From: Notoacmeibacter sp. | GTDB taxonomy: Bacteria > Pseudomonadota > Alphaproteobacteria > Rhizobiales > Rhizobiaceae | DNA: 49,346 nucleotides | Direction of reading: 5' to 3' | Assembly: GCA_019912385.1 (NCBI GenBank) | Contig: JAIOIW010000101.1 | Coordinates: 1-49,346 of the forward strand | In this document: positions 1 to 8,219 of the stretch, in pieces | How positions within the stretch are numbered: the stretch's first letter is position 1 | Layout: every line of letters begins with the position of its first letter | Notes under the pieces: model-generated | The model's input: the letters and a program-made list of their open reading frames with translations, nothing else | Told to the model about the DNA's origin: nothing | Database searches by the model: none | Translations under genes and position numbers: made by a program

Positions 1-293
1 TTGAGCATCACGATCAGCACCAGCAGCGCGGCGGCGAGCAGGACCTTGATCCAGAAGACCTCGCCGAGCGGCGTCAGCCCGTACCAGCCGATATAGAGCC
101 ACAGACCGGTGATCCAGATCGCCATGATCGCCAGCAGGCCGATCATGCCGAGCACGGGCCTCAGCGCCATCAATTGCGGCGCGGGCGGGGTTGCGGAGCG
201 CTTGATATGCCAGGCGACGACGAGGTTGCCGAAGCTCGCCGTGGCGCCGAGCATCAACGAAAAGAGGTGCAGGAACTTGACGAATGCGAGAAT
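1..293 (-). CDS. Integral membrane protein, 3' end outside window
   Basis: About 97 codons are visible on the minus strand, running off the left edge. The product is very hydrophobic, with helices at about residues 3-28, 48-70 and 80-97, and a start region reading LAFVKFLHLFSLMLG. This resembles small multi-helix membrane proteins of the CopD/DUF2269 sort, but I cannot assign a family firmly. The frame closes at a TGA (323-321), and no ATG, GTG or TTG occurs before the first helix. A strong Shine-Dalgarno GGGAGG (304-299) sits 5 nt before an ATT codon (293-291), which I take as the start. A start at ATG 254 would remove half of the first helix. Function unknown. Confidence 0.6.
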   Translation of the reverse strand, partial: MLAFVKFLHLFSLMLGATASFGNLVVAWHIKRSATPPAPQLMALRPVLGMIGLLAIMAIWITGLWLYIGWYGLTPLGEVFWIKVLLAAALLVLIVML

Positions 294-358
294 GACGGCC
301 TCCCGGTTTTGAGCGAAGCGTCATCCATGGCGCGCCGCCGGTCAAGCCCGAATACGTG

Positions 359-384
359 AAACGGACAGGCACGCCTGTCCGTTT
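359..384 (-). terminator. Hairpin terminator after the exported-protein gene
   Basis: A perfect 11-bp inverted repeat, AAACGGACAGG against CCTGTCCGTTT, is separated by a 4-nt loop. It lies 37 nt beyond the stop of the minus-strand gene at 421-912 and ahead of the membrane-protein gene at the window start. The A/T ends of the arms put TTT at the 3' side of the transcript on either strand, so it may work in both directions. Confidence 0.65.
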
Positions 385-420
385 CCTTATCCGCCGGGAC
401 TGATACTCATGACCAGGATT

Positions 421-912
421 TCAGTCGCCGGTGCGGATTTCCATGTCTTCGAACAACTTGGCTGGCACAGTCCGGATCCTGGGGCCAACGGAGGCGGTTT
501 CCTCGTCGGTCGCAACCGGCGGCACCACGGCCACCTCTTCGGGGTGTGGCGACGGGGTCGGGGCCACGCTGGCCGCCGCGACGGGCTTGCTCTCGGGGGA
601 TGGGATTTCCTTCGTGCTGGCAACGGCCATCACGCTTTCTTCTCCGATGCCGGTCTTGTCGCCGACGATTTCGTCGAGCGACAGTCCGGCAACCGCGGGA
701 TCGTCAAGCGATGCCGTTATCGGAAAATGCGAGGCGAAACCGTCGAACTTGTTGTCTGCCGTTTCCGGCGCCTTTTCGACCGGTGCCTTGCCGACCAGAA
801 CGATCGAAGGCGAGATGATCTCGAAAGGCGCGCCGTTGGCCAGTTCGCCAGCGTTTGCCGGAGCGCTGGCGACACAGGCCGCGATGGCCGCAAGAGAGAG
901 GATCGACTTCAT
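421..912 (-). CDS. Exported hypothetical protein, Pro/Ala/Val-rich
   Basis: The 163-residue product has a clear Sec signal peptide (MKSILSLAAIAACVASAPANA, cleavage after about residue 21). The mature part is low in complexity, acidic, and rich in Pro, Ala, Val and Glu, with no cysteine. I recognise no domain, and the composition suggests an unstructured periplasmic or surface-linked protein. Two ATGs lie two codons apart (918 and 912). The purine run GGGGA (923-919) is spaced 6 nt from the second, so 912 is chosen. It is monocistronic, with a hairpin terminator downstream and the sua5 gene divergent upstream. Confidence 0.7.
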   Translation of the reverse strand: MKSILSLAAIAACVASAPANAGELANGAPFEIISPSIVLVGKAPVEKAPETADNKFDGFASHFPITASLDDPAVAGLSLDEIVGDKTGIGEESVMAVASTKEIPSPESKPVAAASVAPTPSPHPEEVAVVPPVATDEETASVGPRIRTVPAKLFEDMEIRTGD

Positions 913-1071
913 TACCATTCCCCAAATACCTTATTCGCCGACAGGCTAACAAAACGGTATTGCGATCCCGTGAGAGCAATCATTCGAATTTTATCGGTTT
1001 CTTGCCGGGCTTGCCGCAGGCGCGCCGGGGCGCTAGTCAACGTCGCATATGTGGAAGAAGGAGCGGCGGCA

Positions 1072-2052
1072 TTGGTCCGCATCATGCGTGCGAGCGACGA
1101 GGGTGCCGTCGAGACCGCCGCCAGGGAACTGGAGGCGGGCCGGCTGGTCGCCATTCCCACCGAAACGGTCTATGGCCTGGCCGCCGACGCGACCAATGGC
1201 GAGGCCGTGGCCGCCATCTTCGCCGCCAAGGGCCGCCCGCGCTTCAATCCGCTGATCGCACATGTGTCCGGCCTGGAAATGGCCGAAACAATCGGCGCGT
1301 TCGACCGCGTATCCGTTGCCCTGGCGCGGCATTTCTGGCCCGGCCCGCTGACGCTCGTCGTGCCGCTCAGGCCGGGTGCGGCCGTCCACCCGCTGGTCTG
1401 CGCGGGTAATGATACGGTCGCATTGCGTTGTCCGCGCGGCCTTGCCCGCCAGGTCATCGAACGGCTGGGCCGGCCGGTCGCCGCCCCCAGTGCCAACCGT
1501 TCCGGGAAGATCTCCGCGACAACCGCCAATGATGTCGAACGCGACCTGGGCGACCGGATCGCGCTGATCGTCGATGGCGGGCCGACGCCGATCGGCCTGG
1601 AGTCGACCATCGTCAAGAGCGAGGGCGATGCCGTGCGCCTGTTGCGCCCCGGCGGGGTCGCGGTCGGGGAAATCGAGGCGCTGGGCATCCGCGTCATCCG
1701 TGGCGCGACGGGCGGCGCGATCGAGGCGCCGGGTATGCTCGAATCGCATTACGCGCCCGACGCGGCGCTCAGGTTGAATGCGGACACCGTTCTTCCCGGC
1801 GAGGCGCTGCTCGCCTTCGGCCCGAGCCGGATCGCGGGCGCGCGGGACGCATCCTTCGTGCTCAATCTCAGCGGGACCGGCGATCTGACCGAAGCCGCCG
1901 CCAACCTGTTTTCGCACCTCCACCGGCTCGATGCCTCAGGCGCAAAACTGATCGCTGTCGAACCCGTGCCGCATGAGGGGCTGGGCGAAGCGATCAACGA
2001 CCGGCTTGCCCGCGCCGCCGCGCCGCGCGACAGTGGTGCAGACAACGGCTGA
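1072..2052 (+). CDS. L-threonylcarbamoyladenylate synthase (Sua5/YrdC/TsaC)
   Basis: Makes threonylcarbamoyl-AMP from threonine, bicarbonate and ATP for t6A37 formation in ANN-decoding tRNAs (cytoplasm). The YrdC domain fills about residues 15-205, with PTETVYGL near 29, KGRP near 53 and the SANRSGK strand near 140. A C-terminal Sua5 domain follows (about 210-326) after the HYAP linker motif, so this is the long Sua5 form. The start is a choice: TTG 1072 has AAGGAG 8 nt upstream, while ATG 1084 is in frame but 20 nt from it, and GTG 1051 is also open. The stop is 7 nt before the next gene, suggesting an operon. Confidence 0.92.
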   Translation: MVRIMRASDEGAVETAARELEAGRLVAIPTETVYGLAADATNGEAVAAIFAAKGRPRFNPLIAHVSGLEMAETIGAFDRVSVALARHFWPGPLTLVVPLRPGAAVHPLVCAGNDTVALRCPRGLARQVIERLGRPVAAPSANRSGKISATTANDVERDLGDRIALIVDGGPTPIGLESTIVKSEGDAVRLLRPGGVAVGEIEALGIRVIRGATGGAIEAPGMLESHYAPDAALRLNADTVLPGEALLAFGPSRIAGARDASFVLNLSGTGDLTEAAANLFSHLHRLDASGAKLIAVEPVPHEGLGEAINDRLARAAAPRDSGADNG

Positions 2053-2059
2053 CGGGACC

Positions 2060-3487
2060 ATGAGCGAACCCAGCACCCTTGCAGATAGCGCCACGCTCGA
2101 CCGCTTTGCCGCGATCGTCGGCGGTCGCTACGCGCTGCGCGCGCCGGGCGACATGGCGCCCTATGCCAGCGAACCCCGCGGGCTCTGGACCGGCGCCCCG
2201 GCTGCCGTTCTCAGGCCCGGCAGCGTGGAAGAGGTCAGCGCGATCCTTCGCCTCGCCAGCCAGACGGGTACGCCGGTCGTGCCGCAGGGCGGCAATACCG
2301 GACTGGTGGGCGGCCAGATGCCTGACAAGTCGGGCCGCCAGGTCATTCTCTCTCTGTCGCGGCTGAACCGCATTCGCGAGCTCGACGTGGAATCCGCCAC
2401 CATCACCGTGGAGGCGGGTGCGATCCTCCAGACTGTGCAGCAGGCGGCCGACGATGCCGGCCTGCTCTTCCCGTTGTCGCTCGCCAGCCAGGGCACATGC
2501 CAGATCGGCGGTAACCTGTCGTCCAATGCCGGCGGCACGGGCGTGCTGGCCTATGGCAATGCCCGCGAGCTATGCCTGGGTGTCGAGGTCGTGCTCCCGA
2601 CCGGCGAAATCCTCGACGACCTGCGCAAGCTCAAGAAGGACAATACCGGCTACGACCTGAAGAACCTGTTCGTCGGTTCAGAAGGCACGCTGGGCGTCAT
2701 CACCGCCGCGGTCATGAAGCTGTTTCCCAGACCGAAGGGCAGGGAGGTCGCCTGGATCGGGGTCGAATCCCCGCGCGACGCGCTGGCCCTGTTCAATCTG
2801 GCAACCGAACGGGCCGGTCCCGGATTGACAGCTTTCGAACTCGTCCGCGCGATCGCCATCGAGTTTGCCGTACGCCACATTCCGCTCATCGGCGCGCCGC
2901 TGGCGCAGTCGTTCCCGTGGTATGTGCTGATGGAGGTCTCGTCGGGCCGCTCGGCGGAAGACGCGCTGGCGCTTGCCGAAACCGTTCTGGAATCCGGTTA
3001 CGAGCGCGGCCTGGTCCGCGACGCGGCGGTCGCTTCCAGCATCGCCCAGCAGCAGGCCTTCTGGAAACTGCGCGAAAGCCTGTCGGAGGCTCAGAAATTC
3101 GAAGGCGGTTCGATCAAGCACGACATATCGGTGCCGGTCGCGCGCATTCCCGAATTCATCGACCGCGCGGCTGTAGCGGTGGAAAAGGTGAAACCCGGCG
3201 CCCGCGTTTGCTGCTTCGGTCACATGGGCGACGGCAATCTGCACTACAATATCTCGGAGTCCGCCGCCGGCGACCCGAAGTTCCTTGACGCCTACCCGGC
3301 GATGAACAGGGCGGTTCACGACATCGTCGGCGCGCTCGGCGGATCGTTTTCGGCCGAGCACGGCATCGGGCAACTGAAGCGCGACGAGTTGCTGAAAACC
3401 GCGCCGGCGGTCGGTATCGACCTGATGCGCCGCATCAAGTCGGCGTTCGATCCCGCGGGCATCATGAATCCCGGCAAGGTCATCTAG
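2060..3487 (+). CDS. FAD-binding oxidase, D-2-hydroxyacid dehydrogenase type (GlcD/D2HGDH family)
   Basis: The 475-residue protein belongs to the VAO/PCMH flavoenzymes. Residues about 35-225 form the FAD-binding PCMH domain (QGGNTGLVGGQ and GTCQIGGNLSSNAGG flavin-binding loops), and about 230-475 the FAD-oxidase C domain with GHMGDGNLHYN and SAEHGIG. The metal/substrate His residues of these motifs are intact. Family members oxidise D-2-hydroxyglutarate, D-lactate or glycolate and pass electrons to quinone, ETF or cytochrome c. The exact substrate cannot be read from sequence, but similarity to human D2HGDH-type signatures is good. The gene sits 7 nt after sua5 and is probably co-transcribed. 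No iron-sulfur partner (glcF) follows. Confidence 0.88.
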   Translation: MSEPSTLADSATLDRFAAIVGGRYALRAPGDMAPYASEPRGLWTGAPAAVLRPGSVEEVSAILRLASQTGTPVVPQGGNTGLVGGQMPDKSGRQVILSLSRLNRIRELDVESATITVEAGAILQTVQQAADDAGLLFPLSLASQGTCQIGGNLSSNAGGTGVLAYGNARELCLGVEVVLPTGEILDDLRKLKKDNTGYDLKNLFVGSEGTLGVITAAVMKLFPRPKGREVAWIGVESPRDALALFNLATERAGPGLTAFELVRAIAIEFAVRHIPLIGAPLAQSFPWYVLMEVSSGRSAEDALALAETVLESGYERGLVRDAAVASSIAQQQAFWKLRESLSEAQKFEGGSIKHDISVPVARIPEFIDRAAVAVEKVKPGARVCCFGHMGDGNLHYNISESAAGDPKFLDAYPAMNRAVHDIVGALGGSFSAEHGIGQLKRDELLKTAPAVGIDLMRRIKSAFDPAGIMNPGKVI

Positions 3488-3515
3488 GGTCCGGACTCAA
3501 TAATCTGTCCGGGCC
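3488..3515 (+). terminator. Possible weak terminator hairpin after FAD oxidase gene
   Basis: GGTCCGGA pairs with TCCGGGCC (8 bp with one G-U) across a 12-nt loop, immediately after the TAG stop. No T-tract follows, so intrinsic termination is doubtful. It may be an RNA 3'-end stabiliser or chance. Confidence 0.3.
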
Positions 3516-3731
3516 CTGATCGCCTCCTGCATGTGTGTGACGCGCCGCAAGCTTTCAATTTCCTTACACATATTGGCATTTTGCTAACCAATGGAAACGT
3601 CCAAACAAATTTAACCGAACTTCTTAAGCGGGCCGAAAAAGGTCCCCCGCTAGTCTGCGCTGACAACGAGGCCAAAAGGCCCGTCCGGAAATGGCATTGC
3701 CGCTCCCGGGAGTTTTACAGAGGCGTTAGAC

Positions 3732-4295
3732 ATGAACCTGGACAGGAAACCCCGCTGGGCCGGCCGCGACATGCGGCTCGACCCGCAACGATTGCCGCAA
3801 GTGGCAAGCTACGCGGACAGCGCCAGCGCGGGCGACATCACCTTCACCATCCATGCGACTGGTGTTTCGGTTCGTCGCATGTTGCAGAAATGCGGTCTGC
3901 CGATGTCGATGGTCATGCCCACCAGGGCATTCAGGGGCGTGGCCGCCCGCGCCATCGAGCAGGACTACGGCGAGGTGACCGTGACCCTGGAGCTGCTGCA
4001 CGAGGATCCCGCGCTGTGCGTGCCGCTGCTGGTTGCCAATGACCTCTACGATATCGCGGCGGATTGGCGGGCCTGGTCCGAAACGTTGGAACTGCCGATG
4101 CTGCTGTTCGAGGCCGACGGGGTTGCGCGGCCCATCGAGGACGCGATCGGGCAGGTGAAGGCCGGACCTGTGCGCGAACGCCGCCAGGGGCGCGAACCGC
4201 GCCGCCGCCGTCCGCGCTTCCTGGCGCGCCGGAAATCGGGCGATCTCGGCTTGCGCCTCGTCGTTTCCGGCGAGGAGATCATCGCGCGCTACTAG
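3732..4295 (+). CDS. DUF6101 family protein
   Basis: This 187-residue soluble protein has no signal peptide or membrane segment. It opens with a basic segment followed by RLDPQRLP, then a beta-rich body with DPALCVPLLVANDLYDIAADWRAW, and ends in a strongly basic Arg-rich stretch (about residues 140-170). The layout matches DUF6101, a family I know mainly from Hyphomicrobiales, of unknown function. The basic tail suggests nucleic-acid or membrane-surface contact, but that is inference. It is convergent with ubiA, the two stops being only 6 nt apart, a neighbourhood often seen in rhizobia. Upstream 244 nt hold an AT-rich promoter region and no other gene. Confidence 0.75.
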   Translation: MNLDRKPRWAGRDMRLDPQRLPQVASYADSASAGDITFTIHATGVSVRRMLQKCGLPMSMVMPTRAFRGVAARAIEQDYGEVTVTLELLHEDPALCVPLLVANDLYDIAADWRAWSETLELPMLLFEADGVARPIEDAIGQVKAGPVRERRQGREPRRRRPRFLARRKSGDLGLRLVVSGEEIIARY

Positions 4296-4301
4296 AGCCG
4301 T

Positions 4302-5285
4302 TCAGAAGGACGGCGAGATCGCGGCCCAGGCTGCGCCGCCGATCAATCCCAAAAACACGAGCCATCCGAGCACCTTGTTCGACTGGAACAGGCGAAGGCA
4401 CTGGTCGGGATCGTCGATGTCGAGGGTCCTGATCTGTCTGGTCATGTGCACGGCGGCAGCCACCAGCCCCGCCATCGCCGGCAGCGGCACGTCCGCTGCC
4501 GCGAATGCCATCGCAAACAGCGCCAGCGCACCGGAATAGAGGAACATCAACGCCTGCCTGGTCCTGGCGCCGAACAGGCGCGCGGTCGAGCGCACGCCAA
4601 CGAGCGCATCGTCTTCTTTGTCCTGGTGGGCATAGATCGTGTCGTAGCCGATCGTCCACAGGATCGCGCCGGCGTAGAGCAGGAAGGCGGGCGTTGCCAG
4701 CGTGCCGAAGTGCACCGCCCAGCCCATCAGCGCGCCCCAGGAAAAGGCAAGGCCCAGAAAGAACTGCGGCCAGTTGGTGAATCGCTTCGCGAAGGGATAG
4801 ACCGCCACCACCGCCAGCGACGCGAGGCCGGTGGCGATGGCGAAACCGTTGAACTGCACGAGAACCAGGAGGCCGGTCAGCGACTGGGCGACGAGGAATG
4901 CCCAGGCTTGTTTGCGGCTCACCTGGCCGGACGGCAAGGGCCGCGACCGCGTGCGCGCAACCTGTTCGTCGATGCCCTTGTCGACGATGTCGTTGTAGGT
5001 GCAGCCCGCGCCGCGCATGGCGATCGCTCCGATGAGGAACAGGGCGAGTATCCAGAGCGACGGCAGCAGGCTGGCGAGATCTGCGCCTGGTTCCGCATGG
5101 GCGCTGGCTGCCAGCGCCGCCGACCACCAGCAGGGCCAGAGCAGCAGCCACCATCCGATCGGCCGGTCCCATCGTGCAAGCTGGGCATATGGCCAGGCCG
5201 CGCGCGGCAACGCGCGGTAAACCCAATGGCCTGACGGCGCATCGGCTACGCGACCCTGGGCGTCCCTGGACTGGATCGTTTCCAT
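4302..5285 (-). CDS. ubiA: 4-hydroxybenzoate polyprenyltransferase UbiA
   Basis: An integral inner-membrane prenyltransferase that attaches the polyprenyl tail to 4-hydroxybenzoate in ubiquinone synthesis. The 327-residue product has eight to nine hydrophobic helices and both Mg-diphosphate motifs: NDIVD at 98-102 within GCTYNDIVDKGIDEQ, and DTIYAHQD at 215-222. The RTRSRPLPSG loop after the first motif is characteristic. The frame stays open upstream of 5285, but the extra residues are not family-like, so ATG 5285 is preferred. It is convergent with the DUF6101 gene. Ubiquinone fits with the respiratory oxidase cluster further along. Confidence 0.95.
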   Translation of the reverse strand: METIQSRDAQGRVADAPSGHWVYRALPRAAWPYAQLARWDRPIGWWLLLWPCWWSAALAASAHAEPGADLASLLPSLWILALFLIGAIAMRGAGCTYNDIVDKGIDEQVARTRSRPLPSGQVSRKQAWAFLVAQSLTGLLVLVQFNGFAIATGLASLAVVAVYPFAKRFTNWPQFFLGLAFSWGALMGWAVHFGTLATPAFLLYAGAILWTIGYDTIYAHQDKEDDALVGVRSTARLFGARTRQALMFLYSGALALFAMAFAAADVPLPAMAGLVAAAVHMTRQIRTLDIDDPDQCLRLFQSNKVLGWLVFLGLIGGAAWAAISPSF

Positions 5286-5364
5286 GAGCCGAGCAGTGCC
5301 AGCGCGGCGGCGCAGCGTCAAGGGCGGCAGAGTCATCCGGCAGACGACGGGACGCAAGGCCCCT

Positions 5365-5706
5365 TCACTGACAGGCATCGTACGTCGCCAGTTCTCTCGC
5401 CCAGTCCTCCGACCAATGCACCAGCGGCAACAACAATTTGCCAAGCTCGCGGCCTCGCGTGGTGAGGTTGTACCCATCGGTACCCCGTTCGACCAGTCCC
5501 GCAGCACGCAGTTCGCCGAGCCTTGCGTTGAGAACGCCGGGGCTGGTTTCGGCGGCCTCCTGCAGCGGGCGGAACTTCAGGCTGCGTTTCGACAGCTCCC
5601 AGAGCACCCGCAGCGCTGTTTTGCGGCCCAACAGATCAAGCAGCGCCATGACCGGCCTTCCGGTATTCGAACCGCGGACTGGCGAGTCGGGGAGGGGATG
5701 CTTCAT
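5365..5706 (-). CDS. HxlR-family winged-helix transcriptional regulator
   Basis: A 113-residue MarR-like HxlR regulator. The winged helix spans about residues 15-105, with the family signatures VMALLDLLGRKTALRVLWEL and SPGVLNARLGELRAAGLVERG. A single Cys lies at the second-last position and none in the N-terminal region where redox- or aldehyde-sensing HxlR proteins keep theirs. It is divergent from the carboxymuconolactone decarboxylase-like gene at 5768, and the two share a large inverted repeat. One operator arm ends on the ATG of this gene, and no Shine-Dalgarno is visible, so translation may be leaderless or weak and autorepression is likely. Confidence 0.85.
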   Translation of the reverse strand: MKHPLPDSPVRGSNTGRPVMALLDLLGRKTALRVLWELSKRSLKFRPLQEAAETSPGVLNARLGELRAAGLVERGTDGYNLTTRGRELGKLLLPLVHWSEDWARELATYDACQ

Positions 5707-5754
5707 GCTATTGAATCCGTAGCAGACAGTCGTTATGCTACTGTTTCAATAGCA
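5706..5754. promoter_or_regulatory. HxlR operator: two 19-nt inverted arms with overlapping promoter
   Basis: Arms 5706-5724 (TGCTATTGAATCCGTAGCA) and 5736-5754 (TGCTACTGTTTCAATAGCA) are inverted copies identical except for the three central bases, with 11 nt between them. They lie in the divergent gap between hxlR and the CMD-like gene, and the left arm covers the hxlR start codon. A sigma-70-like promoter for the rightward gene, TTGAAT (5711-5716), 17 nt, TATGCT (5734-5739), has its -35 inside the left arm and its -10 at the edge of the right. Binding of the neighbouring HxlR dimer would block both directions. The sequence is seen; its binding role is inferred. Confidence 0.75.
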
Positions 5755-5767
5755 CAGAGGTTTTTCC

Positions 5768-6340
5768 ATGTCGCCCAGAATTCAGCCTGCCTTGCCGCCC
5801 TTCCCGGACGATATTCAAGCCCGCTTCGATCGGCTGATGCCGCCGGGAGTCCCGCCGCTTGCGCTGTTCACCATGCTTGCCGGGGACCGGCGGCTTTTGG
5901 AGCGGATGTGGGGCGGAAGCTTGCTTGACGCCGGCAACCTTCCGATCCGGCAGCGCGAGATTATCATCGACCGCATCACAGCCCTGTGCGGTTGCGAATA
6001 CGAATGGGGCATTCACATCGCGTTCTTCGGCAAGCAGGCCGGGTTCTCCGAAGAGCAGATTGCCTCGCTTGTCCGTGGCGGCGCTGACGACGCCTGCTGG
6101 ACCGACGAGGCCGAAAGAATCCTGATTGCGGTCTGCGACATGCTCCACGAGCGTTCGACTCTGGATGACGCTCTCTGGCAGCGCTTCGCCACGTGCTTCT
6201 CCGAGACTGCGCAACTGGAGGTGCTGATTATTGCCGGTTATTACCGGACGATCTCCTACCTCGCCAACGCGACGGCTCTGCCGCTTGAGCCCTACGCCGC
6301 GCGTTTCCCGGCTGCGCCCGAACGCCCTTCCGGCACGTAG
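5768..6340 (+). CDS. Carboxymuconolactone decarboxylase-like (AhpD-fold) protein
   Basis: This 190-residue soluble all-alpha protein carries the CMD/AhpD-fold core at about residues 40-125. The motif CGCEYEWGIH gives Cys74, Cys76, Glu77, Trp80 and His83. The usual AhpD peroxidase centre is CxxC with a downstream His; here the cysteines are CxC, so the redox chemistry may differ or the protein may be a decarboxylase/hydrolase relative. The Shine-Dalgarno AGAGG lies 7 nt before the ATG. It is probably the regulated target of the divergent HxlR protein, which fits stress or xenobiotic response. The real substrate is unknown. Confidence 0.8.
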   Translation: MSPRIQPALPPFPDDIQARFDRLMPPGVPPLALFTMLAGDRRLLERMWGGSLLDAGNLPIRQREIIIDRITALCGCEYEWGIHIAFFGKQAGFSEEQIASLVRGGADDACWTDEAERILIAVCDMLHERSTLDDALWQRFATCFSETAQLEVLIIAGYYRTISYLANATALPLEPYAARFPAAPERPSGT

Positions 6341-6445
6341 TTGGCCTTTGTCGGCGCCAAACTATCGAAATCACCCGCCTTCGCTTGACCCGGTGCGCCT
6401 CGGGTATTAGCGGAACGGGGCGGGAACGGTGCAGGCGAGGCATTG

Positions 6446-7723
6446 ATGAAAGTTCTTCTGATCGGTTCGGGCGGACGCGAACACGCGCTGGCATGGAAAA
6501 TCGCGCAATCGCCGATGCTCGAAAAGCTCTGGTGCGCTCCCGGCAATCCCGGCATCGCCGCCCACGCCGAATGCATCGGCCTGGATGCAAGCGATCACGC
6601 TGGCGTCGCCCGGTTCTGCACATCCAATGGAATCGGCCTGGTCGTCGTGGGGCCGGAAGCGCCGCTCGTCGCCGGACTTGCAGACGATCTGCGCGCTAAG
6701 GGCATCGCGGTTTTCGGCGCCTCGAAGGAAGCCGCGAAGCTCGAGGGTTCGAAGGCCTATACCAAGGAGCTGTGCGCGCGGATGAACATCCCGACCGCGC
6801 GCTGGGGCCGCTTCGACAATTCCGCCGGCGCAAAGGCCTATGTCGAAGCCCAGGGCGCACCGATCGTGGTCAAGGCCGACGGCCTTGCCGCCGGCAAGGG
6901 CGTCACGGTTGCCGAGACGGTCGAGGCGGCGTGCGCGGCAATCGACGAATGTTTCGACGGCGCGTTCGGTGCCGCCGGTGCAGAAGTCGTCATCGAGGAA
7001 TGCATGATCGGCGAGGAGGCCAGTTTCTTCTGCCTGAGCGACGGTACGACCGCCTTGCCGCTGACGACGGCACAGGACCACAAGCGCGTCGGCGATGGCG
7101 ACACGGGCCCCAACACCGGCGGCATGGGCGCCTACTCGCCGGCGCCGGTGATGACGCCCGCGCTCGTCGAACGCACCATGGCCGAAATCATTTGGCCGAC
7201 CGTTGAAGGGATGGCAGCCGCGGGCGCGCCGTTCACGGGCGTGCTTTATGCCGGGCTGATGATCACCGGCGAGGGACCCAAGCTGATCGAGTACAATGTC
7301 CGTTTCGGCGATCCGGAATGCCAGGTCCTGGTGATGCGGATGAAGGATGATCTGCTGCCCGTGCTGCTGGCGACGGCGAATGGCAGCCTTGCGGGCATGA
7401 CGGTCGACTGGCACGACGACGTTGCGCTGACCGTCGTCATGGCTGCCGCCGGCTATCCCGGCACGCCGAAGAAGGGCGGGATCATTCGCGGCCTCGAAGT
7501 GGCGGGCGCAGGCGAAGATGTCGTGATCTTCCATGCGGGCACGGCGCGCGGCAATGGCGACATCGTCGCCAATGGCGGCAGGGTGCTCGACGTCACGGCG
7601 CTCGGCCAGACAGTGAGCGAAGCGCGCGACCGCGCCTATGCCGCGGTCGAAAAGATCGACTGGGCTGACGGCTTCTGCCGCACCGACATCGGCTGGCGGG
7701 CGATCGAGCGGGAGAGGAATTGA
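6446..7723 (+). CDS. purD: Phosphoribosylamine-glycine ligase PurD
   Basis: Catalyses ATP-dependent joining of glycine to 5-phosphoribosylamine (second step of purine synthesis, cytoplasm). The 425-residue length is standard. The N-terminal domain begins [18 protein letters not shown], the ATP-grasp domain lies at about 100-295 ([45 protein letters not shown]), and the C-terminal domain ends near residue 420. ATG 6446 is chosen over the adjacent in-frame TTG because GGCGAGG lies 5 nt upstream. The stop is 4 nt before the arsC-like start, so they form a tight pair. Confidence 0.97.
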   Translation: MKVLLIGSGGREHALAWKIAQSPMLEKLWCAPGNPGIAAHAECIGLDASDHAGVARFCTSNGIGLVVVGPEAPLVAGLADDLRAKGIAVFGASKEAAKLEGSKAYTKELCARMNIPTARWGRFDNSAGAKAYVEAQGAPIVVKADGLAAGKGVTVAETVEAACAAIDECFDGAFGAAGAEVVIEECMIGEEASFFCLSDGTTALPLTTAQDHKRVGDGDTGPNTGGMGAYSPAPVMTPALVERTMAEIIWPTVEGMAAAGAPFTGVLYAGLMITGEGPKLIEYNVRFGDPECQVLVMRMKDDLLPVLLATANGSLAGMTVDWHDDVALTVVMAAAGYPGTPKKGGIIRGLEVAGAGEDVVIFHAGTARGNGDIVANGGRVLDVTALGQTVSEARDRAYAAVEKIDWADGFCRTDIGWRAIERERN

Positions 7724-7727
7724 AACG

Positions 7728-8075
7728 ATGAGCGTGACGATCTACCACAATCCGCGTTGCTCCAAGTCGCGCCAGGCGCTTGAGTTGTTGCGGGAAAAGG
7801 GCATCGAACCGAAGGTTGTGGAGTATCTCAAGGCGCCGCCCTCGCGCGACGAATTGGCGGAAATCGTCAAGGCGACCGGCGAGCCGGTCCGCGCGCTGCT
7901 CCGCAAACAGGGCTCACCCTATGATGAACTCGATCTCGACAACGAGAAATGGTCCGACGATCAGCTTCTCGACTTCATGGCGGAACATCCCGCATTGCTC
8001 AACCGGCCTGTGGTCGTCGGGCCGAAGGGCGCCGTGCTTGGACGGCCAACCGAGAGGATATTCGACGTCCTGTAG
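7728..8075 (+). CDS. arsC: ArsC-family arsenate reductase (glutaredoxin-dependent type)
   Basis: A 115-residue thioredoxin-fold protein of the ArsC/Spx/YffB superfamily. The catalytic cysteine is Cys11 in NPRCSKSR. The three arginines that hold arsenate in the plasmid R773 enzyme (60, 94, 107) have counterparts at 59, 93 and 106 (ALLRKQG, LLNRPVVV, LGRPTERI), so arsenate reduction is plausible and not merely Spx-like. No arsB, acr3 or arsR lies nearby; the gene directly follows purD. It may therefore serve a housekeeping thiol role. The ATG is 4 nt after the purD stop with GGGAGAGGA upstream. Confidence 0.85.
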   Translation: MSVTIYHNPRCSKSRQALELLREKGIEPKVVEYLKAPPSRDELAEIVKATGEPVRALLRKQGSPYDELDLDNEKWSDDQLLDFMAEHPALLNRPVVVGPKGAVLGRPTERIFDVL

Positions 8076-8219
8076 GCGATGGCCGGAAACATGCAGGATG
8101 CGAACGGGAGAAGCGGGCGAGCAAAAAAACCTTCAAAACTGTAAATTCTGGGCTTTTGTGCAGCGCAATAAAATGCTTTCACTCCGATCGGTTCAGGACA
8201 TCAGGGGAGGAATTGACCC

